Shown: positions 37,466 to 45,358 of the stretch, piece by piece
Numbering within the stretch: the stretch's first letter is position 1
Layout of the letters: each line of letters opens with the position of its first letter
Assembly: GCA_001543015.1 (NCBI GenBank)
Contig: LFLC01000010.1
Span: forward strand, 19,822-83,821
Reading direction: 5' to 3'
DNA: 64,000 bases
Source of the DNA: Nitrosopumilus sp. LS_AOA
Lineage (GTDB): Archaea; Thermoproteota; Nitrososphaeria; Nitrososphaerales; Nitrosopumilaceae
Position numbers and translations under genes: made by a program
Notes under the pieces: model-generated
Told to the model about the DNA's origin: nothing
What the model saw: the letters and a program-made list of their open reading frames with translations, nothing else
The model's database searches: none

Positions 37466-37793
37466 AAACAAGGAACGATTACTAACAATTGAATTGATTC
37501 AAAACTCTACAATTAGAAAATCACTTGATCAATACATCAAAAATAGAATTAGAGAAATACCCACTGAGATTAAACAAACATTTCCAAACATCAAGCAAAT
37601 TTGGAAGTGTAATGATGAATTAGATTTTCTTTATGGGTATTATGTTGGAAAAATAGAGGAGGGTAGTCTACATTATTTACTAAAGGCAACTAGAGCATCA
37701 GCTGGAGGATATGTTGATACTTTTGAAATTAGAGGAATAATAGAAACACGGAAAAAAGAATTACAAGATACGATAAAATCTGCAATCAATTAG
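37449..37793 (+). CDS. conserved hypothetical protein, 114 aa
   Basis: A basic 114-residue soluble protein. An N-terminal charged helix (MKKRTKNKERLL) is followed by mixed alpha/beta, with a notable FLYGYYVGKIEEG stretch and a Lys-rich helical end. No family recognised. Its start lies inside the preceding small membrane protein gene, so the pair is probably one transcript. Confidence 0.5.
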   Translation: MKKRTKNKERLLTIELIQNSTIRKSLDQYIKNRIREIPTEIKQTFPNIKQIWKCNDELDFLYGYYVGKIEEGSLHYLLKATRASAGGYVDTFEIRGIIETRKKELQDTIKSAIN

Positions 37794-37827
37794 TGAAGTA
37801 GAAATACTACAGCAATCAAGTAAAAAT

Positions 37828-38001
37828 ATGGTAGGACCACAAGATGGAGGTTTTGGTTTTGATCAATCAAAAAAATATACCACCATAGAAAATATTGATG
37901 AGGTATGCAATCAATGTCAAGCAGGTCAACACAAAAAATGCTTGAAAAAATCAAAACAGCAAGAAGTTTGTGAATGTGAACATTGTATGATTTACGGTTA
38001 A
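37828..38001 (+). CDS. cysteine-rich small protein, 57 aa
   Basis: A 57-residue protein with six cysteines in the C-terminal half: CNQC, a single Cys in HKKCLKK, and CECEHC. This spacing suggests one or two zinc sites. The start is ATG at 37828; the N-terminal part is glycine-rich (MVGPQDGGFGFDQ). It is part of a run of tiny zinc proteins at 37.3-38.2 kb. Function unknown. Confidence 0.55.
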   Translation: MVGPQDGGFGFDQSKKYTTIENIDEVCNQCQAGQHKKCLKKSKQQEVCECEHCMIYG

Positions 38002-38042
38002 ATTAAGAAATTTTTTAATAATATGAAAATTATCAGATAATC

Positions 38043-38156
38043 TTGTCAAATCAATATACATTTCATTGTAAATTCTGTGGAATTGATTTTGGGAATGATG
38101 TTATTCAATTAGCCATACATATCGGCAGAACCCACGATAAACCTAGAGAATATTAG
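38043..38156 (+). CDS. single C2H2 zinc finger protein, 37 aa
   Basis: A 37-residue frame starting TTG at 38043. It is essentially one C2H2 finger: FHCKFCGIDF, then a helix ending AIHIGRTH (Cys-x2-Cys ... His-x4-His). Single-finger miniproteins of this kind are common in thaumarchaea and may bind DNA, RNA or protein. No partner is evident. Confidence 0.55.
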   Translation: MSNQYTFHCKFCGIDFGNDVIQLAIHIGRTHDKPREY

Positions 38157-38169
38157 ATACTAGTAAAAA

Positions 38170-38502
38170 TTAGATATCAGATAATTTATTTTCAAGTTCT
38201 TGAATTTCTTTTTTAGTAGTATCAGAGACAATCTGTGCAAATTCTTTTTGTGCAGAGATAATTGAGGCAGATGCAGATTTGTAATCAGGATCTCCTTTTT
38301 TGATTATATCACAGGATTCAAGGGATGTTATATGACCAGTCACAGAAGCTATTGCATTTTTTTGATTAAATTTTACAATTCCATCAAATGCCTCAATGTA
38401 CATAAGTGCGGATTCTGCTTTACACTTGAAAGTGACTCTACCTGTTTCAGTATTAAATAATTGAGTTACTCCACCAGGTTTTCTTGTTACAATTACTGTC
38501 AT
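38170..38502 (-). CDS. conserved hypothetical protein, 110 aa
   Basis: A soluble protein beginning MTVIVTRKPGGVTQLFN with beta-strand-like N-terminal segments (TGRVTFKCKAESALMYIEAFDG) and a helical C-terminal end (EFAQIVSDTTKKEIQELENK). No named family recognised. ATG 38502 is chosen over an upstream TTG because it gives the more natural N-terminus. It lies before the ferritin gene on the same strand, so it may share its transcript. Confidence 0.5.
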   Translation of the reverse strand: MTVIVTRKPGGVTQLFNTETGRVTFKCKAESALMYIEAFDGIVKFNQKNAIASVTGHITSLESCDIIKKGDPDYKSASASIISAQKEFAQIVSDTTKKEIQELENKLSDI

Positions 38503-38544
38503 AAAATACAAGAAAATAAAGAGGTATTAATTATTTTAGAAAAA

Positions 38545-39060
38545 TTATACTGCAGGTTCAGGTGATGCTGAGGCCTCAACTGCAAGAAATTTGTCAATTT
38601 CATTAATTCCTAGCTTGTCTCTACCAAGAAGATCAAACTTTTGTAAAATTGTTTCAAACTTTGTTTCTTCTTGCACTTGTTCGTTGACAAACCATTCTAG
38701 AAATGCATATGTAGAATGATCTTTTTCTTTTTGTGCTATCTCCACCATTTTGTGAATTGCAGCAGTTACTGTTTGTTCATTTTTTAGTGCAGTTTTGATA
38801 ATGCCTTCAAGTGATTTGTAGGAACTAGCTGGTGATTTGATTGCAGGAATAGTGGCAACTGCTCCAAGTGCATTAAGATAATGAACCACTTTAAGCAAGT
38901 GAGTTCTCTCCTCATCTGATTGTGCATAAAAATAATTTGCAGCGCCTTGATAACCAGTTACCTCACACCATGATGCCATTGCCAAGTAATTATTTGATGC
39001 AGATGCTTCAAGTGCAACTTGATCATTTAGTGTTTTTTTCATTTTAGTAGAAATTTTCAT
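38545..39060 (-). CDS. ferritin
   Basis: A 171-residue ferritin that stores iron as a mineral core inside a 24-subunit cage. The four-helix bundle carries the di-iron ligands: Glu in QVALEASASNNYLAM, the ExxH in DEERTHLLKVVHYL, and later Glu residues in NEQTVTAAIHKMVEIAQ and WFVNEQVQEE. The C-terminal helix extension and tail (VEASASPEPAV) are hydrophilic. Length is typical of the non-haem ferritin (FtnA-like) group. The Nramp-like transporter upstream suggests a metal-handling neighbourhood. Confidence 0.9.
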   Translation of the reverse strand: MKISTKMKKTLNDQVALEASASNNYLAMASWCEVTGYQGAANYFYAQSDEERTHLLKVVHYLNALGAVATIPAIKSPASSYKSLEGIIKTALKNEQTVTAAIHKMVEIAQKEKDHSTYAFLEWFVNEQVQEETKFETILQKFDLLGRDKLGINEIDKFLAVEASASPEPAV

Positions 39061-39092
39061 AAAATCAAGTTAGATTCATTAAATTTAAAGGA

Positions 39093-40358
39093 TTAGGAAG
39101 AAAATTTCATTATTAAAAATATCAATGCAAATCCAATTAAAAATACAATTCCTGCAACACTAGTAATTTTCATTATTAGGGACGGATGGTCTAGTTTTGG
39201 GAGATATTTCCCAGTTACTAGTCTAAAATTGAAAATAGCGATGATTGGTGCGACAACAAAGGACAAAACGGTGGCAAAATCTACTAATGCCTTTAGATTA
39301 TCACCAAACTGAAAGATTACAACTAGTGAACCAGTAGCAATTATCAAAAGAATTACTATATACAAAATTCTGGATTTTATTCCCTCAATAGTTTCATTTT
39401 GTGTAAAAAGTAGTTCAATAGTTCTTTTCATAGACCTAGAATATCCATCAAACACTGCAATAATTGTTCCAAACATTATTGCAAAAGCTGAAGCTGAAAT
39501 TAGGATATAACTCCAATCACCGATTGTATTAGTATACAATGTAACTATCTGATGTGCAAATTGGGCATTGTTATTTGGAAGTTCTTCACCTGATCCATAG
39601 AAAATGTAAGAACCCAAAGTTACAAACATTACAGCAAGAATACCTGTAATCAAATATGCAAATTTGAATTCAAATATTGTTTCTTTTAATTTTGGTGTGT
39701 ATTTTGATTGTTTAATTCGCTCTAATGTCCACAAACTATTCCAACTTGAAATCTCCAAAGGTGCAGGCATCCACCCCATTAATGCCAGTAAAAAGAAAAT
39801 TCCAGATACAGTTATCAAATCTTTAGTGATAAATCCATCTACAGGTTCTATTGGTCCGTTGTATAACACAAGAATAAATGCAGCAACAGTTGACACCACT
39901 AGTACTATAGCAACTATTTTGATCAAACTATCAAGGGCATTATACTTTCCAATTGCCAATATTACAACACAGACTGCAAACAAAATGATTATAGTCCATT
40001 CTCCGAGATAGTCAATTCCAAAAAGATTTTCAAAAAATCCCGCAGTAACAAATCCTACTGCACCAGTGACAAAAAACATTGAAGTAATTATTAAAATAAA
40101 ATACAACCACAATGCAGGTTTGCCGAGTTTTTTGTAACCATCAATAATACTTGTTTGTGTAGAATTGGCATAACGAGAGCCATATTCAAAGAAGGGATAT
40201 TTCAGAATCATGGCTAAAATCACAAAACCCATAATTAATAACCCAAAATCAGCACCAGCTCTAGTTGACTGAATTAGATGCGAAACACCAATGGCAGTAC
40301 TTGCAAATAAGATTCCAGGTCCAGCAGTTTTGGCAAATCTAGATAATTTTTCATTCAT
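39093..40358 (-). CDS. Nramp-family divalent-cation transporter with altered metal-site motifs
   Basis: A 421-residue membrane protein of about eleven helices, matching the Nramp (LeuT) fold: it opens with FAKTAGPGILFASTAIGVSH, the position of helix 1. True Nramp proteins have DPGN here and MPH in helix 6. Here helix 1 has no DPGN (AIGVSH instead) and helix 6 reads GWMPAPLE rather than MPH. So the Mn/Fe site is not canonical, and the substrate may be another cation or small molecule. It is 32 bp upstream of ferritin on the same strand. Confidence 0.8.
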   Translation of the reverse strand: MNEKLSRFAKTAGPGILFASTAIGVSHLIQSTRAGADFGLLIMGFVILAMILKYPFFEYGSRYANSTQTSIIDGYKKLGKPALWLYFILIITSMFFVTGAVGFVTAGFFENLFGIDYLGEWTIIILFAVCVVILAIGKYNALDSLIKIVAIVLVVSTVAAFILVLYNGPIEPVDGFITKDLITVSGIFFLLALMGWMPAPLEISSWNSLWTLERIKQSKYTPKLKETIFEFKFAYLITGILAVMFVTLGSYIFYGSGEELPNNNAQFAHQIVTLYTNTIGDWSYILISASAFAIMFGTIIAVFDGYSRSMKRTIELLFTQNETIEGIKSRILYIVILLIIATGSLVVIFQFGDNLKALVDFATVLSFVVAPIIAIFNFRLVTGKYLPKLDHPSLIMKITSVAGIVFLIGFALIFLIMKFSS

Positions 40359-40376
40359 TGCACAAACAAATCATAT

Positions 40377-40751
40377 CTAAATTACATGAACATTCCAGGA
40401 ATTATCAACCCAAACACCAATAACTTTGGCACCAATATTCCATGAAGACATTACTTCAATCCCTTTTTTGATTTGGGATATATGCTCTTCATCAGATACA
40501 AGATTGCCAGCACAGTCAGAATGTCCAGAGATTACAATTAATTCAGATTTATGAACATTAATTGAAATTCCTATTTTGAATTTAATTGATTCAAGATCTG
40601 AATTTGCTGCAACTGTTTTATCTACTCCTGGTTCAGTTATTGCATCAACAAAATCAACTGAATAATTTTCTTTAATCCATTTTGCCAGCGGAAGTTGAAT
40701 TCTACCATCCATACAAGATACAGATGTTGCAAATTTTCCTTCAGCCATCAA
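40377..40751 (-). CDS. minimal beta-carbonic-anhydrase-like protein, 124 aa
   Basis: A 124-residue protein showing the zinc-ligand pattern of beta-class carbonic anhydrases: CMDGR (C13, D15, R17) and SGHSDCAGN (H77 and C80). These are the Cys-Asp-x-Arg and His-x2-Cys pairs that hold zinc and catalyse CO2 hydration. It is far shorter than typical beta-CAs (~200 residues), lacking the C-terminal extension. It may be a reduced CA, useful for bicarbonate supply, or a CA-like zinc protein of other function. Start at 40751 or the adjacent ATG at 40748. Confidence 0.65.
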   Translation of the reverse strand: MMAEGKFATSVSCMDGRIQLPLAKWIKENYSVDFVDAITEPGVDKTVAANSDLESIKFKIGISINVHKSELIVISGHSDCAGNLVSDEEHISQIKKGIEVMSSWNIGAKVIGVWVDNSWNVHVI

Positions 40752-40778
40752 TTAAAAGAGAATTACCTACCTTAAAAA

Positions 40779-41333
40779 TTATTTTTTATATAGATAACAA
40801 TTAGACGTATGATCATTTACCATTCCTATTGCCTGCATTAATGCATAGCAAATTGTAGGTCCAACAAAATTAAATCCGCGTTTTTTAAGATCTTTGCTTA
40901 GTTTTTCTGAAATTTCAGTTGTTGCAGGTAAATCATCGAGTTTTTTGAATTTATTTTTGATTGGTTTGTGATTTACAAATCCCCACAGATATTTATCAAA
41001 AGAGCCAAACTCGGCTTGAATTTTTAGAAATTGTTTTGCGTTATTTATGGTAGAATTGACTTTGAGTCTATTTCTAATAATTGATTCATCTTTGAGTAAT
41101 TTCTCAACATGTTTTTGAGTGTATTTTGAGACTTTGAGTACATCAAAATCTGAAAATGCATTTCTATATCCATCTCTACGTTTGAGAATAGTTACCCATG
41201 AAAGACCAGCCTGTGCCCCCTCTAATATTAGAAATTCAAAGAGTTTTCCATCATCATGTAGAGGTTTCCCCCATTCTTCATCATGATATGTAATATTTGG
41301 TTCATCTTTTGCCCACTCACATCTTTTCATCAT
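40779..41333 (-). CDS. tag: DNA-3-methyladenine glycosylase I (Tag)
   Basis: Removes 3-methyladenine from alkylated DNA. The 184-residue protein begins MKRCEWAKDEPNITYHDEEW, the zinc-binding and catalytic N-terminus of Tag (Cys4, His17), with the family segments FEFLILEGAQAGLSW, KRGFNFVGPTICYALMQAIG and the C-terminal zinc pair NDHTSNC. The start is the second Met, or the first at 41333. Length is typical. It is adjacent to the carbonic-anhydrase-like gene on the same strand. Confidence 0.93.
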   Translation of the reverse strand: MMKRCEWAKDEPNITYHDEEWGKPLHDDGKLFEFLILEGAQAGLSWVTILKRRDGYRNAFSDFDVLKVSKYTQKHVEKLLKDESIIRNRLKVNSTINNAKQFLKIQAEFGSFDKYLWGFVNHKPIKNKFKKLDDLPATTEISEKLSKDLKKRGFNFVGPTICYALMQAIGMVNDHTSNCYLYKK

Positions 41334-41378
41334 TTACATAGAGTTACCACAAAATATTAATTATTAGACCAAATTATC

Positions 41379-41804
41379 ATGAAATTAAATCAGCAACTAT
41401 TCCAAATTAACAGAAATTTCCTTATTTGTTTTATAATTTCAGCATCACTTTCAGCAATAATTGCACAGTTACTTGGAGATCATGATAATTATCTAAACAC
41501 AACAATTACCATAGTTTTTGGATACATTGTATATTTTGGAATTTTTTCGGGTTTGTTTTACTTTGATAACATTAAACGTTATAGAAAAATGAAGTCAAAT
41601 TTAATCAAAAAAGAATTATTTGCCATGATTTCATCATTTGGGGTTGGAGAAGTGATTTATCTTGGAATCAGATGGCCAACACTATATTATTTTCTTGAAA
41701 TGGGGATAGAGCCATACATTGCATCATTAATTTCAGAAATAATTGCAACAGCATGTTACATGATATCAGTTACCGTATTTCTCAGAAAGACAAAGACGTT
41801 TTAG
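41379..41804 (+). CDS. four-helix membrane protein, 141 aa
   Basis: A 141-residue membrane protein with about four helices (~15-33, 45-64, 85-103, 115-133) and basic cytoplasmic loops (DNIKRYRKMKSN and RKTKTF). Resembles GtrA-like small permeases only in size and topology; no motif allows a firm call. It is convergent with the CBS protein gene, their stops abutting. Confidence 0.55.
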   Translation: MKLNQQLFQINRNFLICFIISASLSAIIAQLLGDHDNYLNTTITIVFGYIVYFGIFSGLFYFDNIKRYRKMKSNLIKKELFAMISSFGVGEVIYLGIRWPTLYYFLEMGIEPYIASLISEIIATACYMISVTVFLRKTKTF

Positions 41805-42206
41805 TTATTTTGCAAGTTGGTTTACTAAATCAGTTGATGTGATTATACCAACAATATTTCCATTCTCAGTTACTGCGAGTTTTCTAATTTTTTTGCTACT
41901 CATTCTTTCTGCTGCAGCAGAAATTGGTTCATCGTGATTAATGGTGATTAATGGTGAGGACATAAATTTTTCAACTTGAGTATCTAATGGAAGATTATTT
42001 GCAGCAATCTTTGTTGCAAAATCTCTATCAGTTACAATACCTATAGGATTATTATTTTCTTTAACAAGAATTGCACCAATCCCACCTTGTTCCATCATCT
42101 TTGCAATTTGAAATGCTGTTGTGGAAGTATTTACAGAAATTAATGTTCTAGCCATGATATCCTGAATTAAAATAGATGATTGATTGAAATCCTCACGACT
42201 CATCAT
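41805..42206 (-). CDS. stand-alone tandem CBS-domain protein
   Basis: A 133-residue protein made of two CBS motifs: IMARTLISVNTSTTAFQIAK with GAILVKENNNPIGIVTDRDF, then FMSSPLITINHDEPISAAAE with LAVTENGNIVGIITSTDLV. CBS pairs bind adenosyl ligands (AMP, ATP, SAM) and act as energy-sensing modules. There is no fused effector, so it likely regulates another protein in trans. The adjacent gene gives no clue. Confidence 0.88.
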   Translation of the reverse strand: MMSREDFNQSSILIQDIMARTLISVNTSTTAFQIAKMMEQGGIGAILVKENNNPIGIVTDRDFATKIAANNLPLDTQVEKFMSSPLITINHDEPISAAAERMSSKKIRKLAVTENGNIVGIITSTDLVNQLAK

Positions 42207-42263
42207 GGATCTAAGTAAATTTGGTATTTAAGAGATTCATAAAAAACACTAATTAATTAAAAA

Positions 42264-42344
42264 CTAGAATTCTTCATATCCACAACGTCTACAAATTCCA
42301 GTACCATTACGTGAAATAAGATGATTACAATATTTTTGCTTCAT
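42264..42344 (-). CDS. very small zinc-binding protein, 26 aa
   Basis: A 26-residue frame (MKQKYCNHLISRNGTGICRR at its start) containing CNH and CRRC, a possible four-ligand zinc site. It lies alone in a 279-bp gap between the CBS gene and the secreted-protein cluster. Miniproteins of this type are common in related genomes, but with so few residues the call remains tentative. Confidence 0.4.
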   Translation of the reverse strand: MKQKYCNHLISRNGTGICRRCGYEEF

Positions 42345-42485
42345 GAAATTTTTAAAATCAGCGGATTAATGGAGTAATGTTTGTTTCAAATGATCACACA
42401 TTATTCATAAAAGATCAATCACATTTTGTAGCTTGTTTTATTCAAAAAGCTAGATCATATAATCAATCTACACATATTTTTCAAT

Positions 42486-42938
42486 ATGAACACTTTGCCA
42501 GTCATTGCAGTAATAGGAATGTTGGTATTAGTTACAGCAACTATCGGTTTCGGTGCCACATTAACAAGTACTCCAACGTTTAACCTGATTGGTGCAAGTG
42601 ATAATAATGAAGTAGCAACAGCAAGAGGAAATATCACGGCTTTAACATGGACTGAAGAAGTTGGTCCACATGGGGAAATTGAAACAGATAGAATAGATTT
42701 TACCGTGGGTAATAATTCCACATCAACAACCATTACATTTGATGTATGTGCAGTAATTGAATTTAATAATGGAAGCGCTTATTTCTCCCCATCAGCAGGT
42801 TCAGTCCCAGCATGTGTAACTACAGATTCTATATCTGGAAATGCATTGGATGCTACTAATTATATCGACTTTGTACTTGCAGTAAATGTTACAGAAATAG
42901 TAGATATTAGTTTCTCAATAGAAGAATCAACACCATAA
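42486..42938 (+). CDS. small secreted two-cysteine protein, paralogue 1
   Basis: A 150-residue exported protein with an N-terminal hydrophobic segment (MNTLPVIAVIGMLVLVTATIGFG) serving as signal peptide or anchor, then an all-beta domain. It shares with two neighbours (44006 and 44541) the pattern signal-FGA...FN-IG-x-D, a central ITALTWTEE-like strand, a first conserved Cys (FDVCAVI), a second (PACVTT) and a final NVTEIVDISFSIEE strand. The arrangement beside a signal peptidase recalls the TasA/camelysin-SipW type of bacterial matrix proteins, but no sequence identity to TasA is claimed. Probably surface filament or matrix component (inference). Confidence 0.6.
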   Translation: MNTLPVIAVIGMLVLVTATIGFGATLTSTPTFNLIGASDNNEVATARGNITALTWTEEVGPHGEIETDRIDFTVGNNSTSTTITFDVCAVIEFNNGSAYFSPSAGSVPACVTTDSISGNALDATNYIDFVLAVNVTEIVDISFSIEESTP

Positions 42939-42987
42939 GATAATTGACAACCGATTATTTTTTGAAATGTCTATGTAGGTAAAAACT

Positions 42988-43806
42988 TTGAAAACAAAAA
43001 AAGTGAAAATACTCACATTACTTTTAATTTTACCACTAGTAGTATATTTTTGGCCTGTTCAACTTTATGGAGATACAACATACATCATGTTAGTTGGAAA
43101 TAGTATGAAAGGGACAATTGATAGTGGAACATTTGTGATTATAAAACCAGATCAAGAATATTTTCTTGGAGATATTATTGCATTTGAAAATGAACAAAAT
43201 AAAAAGGTAATTCATAGAATTATAGAAATTACGGATGAGGGATTCATTACAAAAGGGGATAACAATCAGAGAATTGATCCTGGAACACAATATTTAGACA
43301 AGGTAATAGGAAGATCAGTGATTGTAGTGCCATTTGTGGGATTTACTTCAATGTTTATTCAAACACCATTAGGAATGTCAATTTTTGGGGTTTGGGCTTT
43401 GGCAATGTTTATGATAAAAAAACCAGATAAAATAAAAAAAATTACACATGAGAGTTTTACAATTTTTAAAATTGGGTTAATTTCAGTGATAGCTAATTAC
43501 ATCATTACTCAAAGTGCTCTAGGAATGAATATTCGTTTATCTGATTCAATGACCATCCCATTTTCAAATATTTTTGAACCAAATACTGCAAATACGATTA
43601 CATTTTGCATATTATTAATAACAATTATTGGATTATACTATCTAGTACGTATTCAAGACAAAAAAACAAAGGATATCAAAGCAGTAAAATTAATTCTCTC
43701 ATTAGGGGTAATTCTCATCATGATATTTCAATCAATTAGCATACTCAGTATTTCTCATTTATGGTTAAATGAGATTAATAAAATTGGCATAATTCCAGTA
43801 TTTTGA
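42988..43806 (+). CDS. archaeal/ER-type signal peptidase I
   Basis: A 272-residue membrane-bound peptidase. The first helix is followed by the catalytic Ser39 in VGNSMKG. His76 in VIHRI replaces the bacterial Lys, marking the archaeal/eukaryotic ER class (SEC11/SipW-like), and GDNNQRIDPG supplies the Asp-bearing strand. The C-terminal third adds about three helices not needed for catalysis. The start is TTG at 42988. It sits between genes for small secreted proteins and is likely dedicated to processing them, as SipW is for TasA; that partnership is inference. Confidence 0.8.
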   Translation: MKTKKVKILTLLLILPLVVYFWPVQLYGDTTYIMLVGNSMKGTIDSGTFVIIKPDQEYFLGDIIAFENEQNKKVIHRIIEITDEGFITKGDNNQRIDPGTQYLDKVIGRSVIVVPFVGFTSMFIQTPLGMSIFGVWALAMFMIKKPDKIKKITHESFTIFKIGLISVIANYIITQSALGMNIRLSDSMTIPFSNIFEPNTANTITFCILLITIIGLYYLVRIQDKKTKDIKAVKLILSLGVILIMIFQSISILSISHLWLNEINKIGIIPVF

Positions 43807-44005
43807 TAAAATTTTAAAAATTAAATTTTTTAAAATGGTTAAAAGTGCCATTTTGGAATCAAAGAATCAAAAAATATTCCATTCTCAATAATAGGATTTT
43901 CTTCCCCATACACAATAGAAGCAAATTGAACATAATATTACTCAAAAATAATTCTAAAAATGATCTTTTCAGGATTTTGAATTTTAAATCTGAGGAGTGG
44001 AAATA

Positions 44006-44464
44006 ATGGATTTTCAAACAATTGGAACTATTGGTTTAATGTTAGTTCTAGTTGTTGCAACATCAACTATGGCCTTAGCAGATGAGTCATTTATTGAAGA
44101 ATCATTTTTTAATTCAAATTCAAACGAAGAAATCCACACAAGTATAGCACGCGGACAGGTTGAAGATTTTTCATGGATTCAGAGAGTGTCAATGGATGGA
44201 GTAATTGAAATCAGTGGAATCAGTTTTGTAGTCAGAAATAATGATGATGTAAACCATTCATTTCAAATTTGTACTGTAATTGAAGGTCCAACAGGCCAAT
44301 TTACGCCATCATTTGATAGTCCAATTGCTTGCACCACTACAGAAATAATCACAAATGAGAATAAATCAAATCTTCAAATTATTGAATTACCTCAAGGGGT
44401 GAAAGTTAGTGATTTAGTAGATATCACTATTTCAATTCAAGAATTAGAATTTAGTGAAGATTAA
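44006..44464 (+). CDS. small secreted two-cysteine protein, paralogue 2
   Basis: A 152-residue exported protein of the same family as 42486: an N-terminal hydrophobic segment ending TMALADES, an ARGQVEDFSWIQRVS strand region, first Cys in FQICTVIEG, second in PIACTTT, and closing strand VDITISIQELE. A GAGGAG ribosome-binding site at 43992-43997 favours ATG 44006 over an upstream GTG at 43997. It is separated from the signal peptidase by 199 bp and probably has its own promoter. Confidence 0.6.
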   Translation: MDFQTIGTIGLMLVLVVATSTMALADESFIEESFFNSNSNEEIHTSIARGQVEDFSWIQRVSMDGVIEISGISFVVRNNDDVNHSFQICTVIEGPTGQFTPSFDSPIACTTTEIITNENKSNLQIIELPQGVKVSDLVDITISIQELEFSED

Positions 44465-44540
44465 GTATACCAGACTAAAGTGTACGGTTCAAAATTAAAA
44501 TAAAAAAATAATCATTCATTGTTACATATTATGAAATTAT

Positions 44541-44957
44541 TCAAGTGATTTGTTGTACAGAGATATTAGTAGCATGAACATCTGCAGTAATCAAAGGATT
44601 TGTAAAAGTTATCACAGTAGAACCAGTACTACTTGCAGAAATTGATGCAGAATTATTACAATCAGAACTAGTACCCACAGTATCACTGATCAATGTTCCA
44701 GCTTTTGTGATTACACAAATGTTATACGAATGAGCTATACTATCAGTATTTTTAACAAAAATTGTTGCAGAAATAATATCACTACCAGATTCTGTTAATT
44801 GCACCCTTGTGATGGTTGCATCAGGTATATCTACTGAAACATTATCATCACCACCAATTTTATTAAAAAGAGGTACAGCATTAAAATCAGTACCAAATCC
44901 AACTGTAGCGACTAAAATTATCATAAATCCAATCATTAAAATTAATTTTTTACTCAA
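44541..44957 (-). CDS. small secreted two-cysteine protein, paralogue 3
   Basis: A 138-residue exported protein with signal segment MSKKLILMIGFMIILVATVG followed by FGTDFNAVPLFNKIGGDDN. The mature part shares with paralogues 1 and 2 the strand ATITRVQLTESG, a conserved Cys in YNICVIT, a second in SDCNNS, and the final ATNISVQQIT. Thr- and Ser-rich. The start is TTG. It is the third gene of an operon with the 129-aa protein and the giant coiled-coil protein upstream, suggesting a joint surface structure. Confidence 0.55.
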   Translation of the reverse strand: MSKKLILMIGFMIILVATVGFGTDFNAVPLFNKIGGDDNVSVDIPDATITRVQLTESGSDIISATIFVKNTDSIAHSYNICVITKAGTLISDTVGTSSDCNNSASISASSTGSTVITFTNPLITADVHATNISVQQIT

Positions 44958-44968
44958 TCAAATCACCA

Positions 44969-45358
44969 TCATGATACAACAATATTTACAGTACTTAGTG
45001 TAGGTCGCTCTACTGCATCAACATTATCAGAAAGAGCTATCAATACAGTTGCAGATGAAGGACTAACAACTTGGGAACCAAGCCCAAGTGTTCTTCCATT
45101 AACATTTTTTAATACAATATCAACCGTATCATTTTCATCAATTGAATTTTGAAAAACCAAAACTAGATTATTTATCTCATCACCGGTTCCAAAATTAACT
45201 CTAATCAAAGTTGTTGGTGAAGAAACAGAAATTTCTACAGAATTAATTTTATTTACATCAGAAGATGAATCCAAAGTATTTGCAGATCCTTGTCCTGCAA
45301 ATAAAACTACTCCCAAAATTGAAAGTATAAAAAAACCTAACAATATATTTCTCATCAT
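44969..45358 (-). CDS. small secreted protein, 129 aa
   Basis: An exported protein with signal peptide MMRNILLGFFILSILGVVLF and a Ser/Val/Asn-rich beta domain without cysteines. It differs from the two-Cys paralogues. The start ATG overlaps the giant gene's stop by one base (TAATG), so translation is probably coupled. Function unknown; surface role by context. Confidence 0.55.
   Translation of the reverse strand: MMRNILLGFFILSILGVVLFAGQGSANTLDSSSDVNKINSVEISVSSPTTLIRVNFGTGDEINNLVLVFQNSIDENDTVDIVLKNVNGRTLGLGSQVVSPSSATVLIALSDNVDAVERPTLSTVNIVVS

Noticed and set aside
42377..42583. 68-codon plus-strand frame before the first secreted protein
   Set aside because: It overlaps the clear signal-peptide gene in another frame and has no recognisable features.
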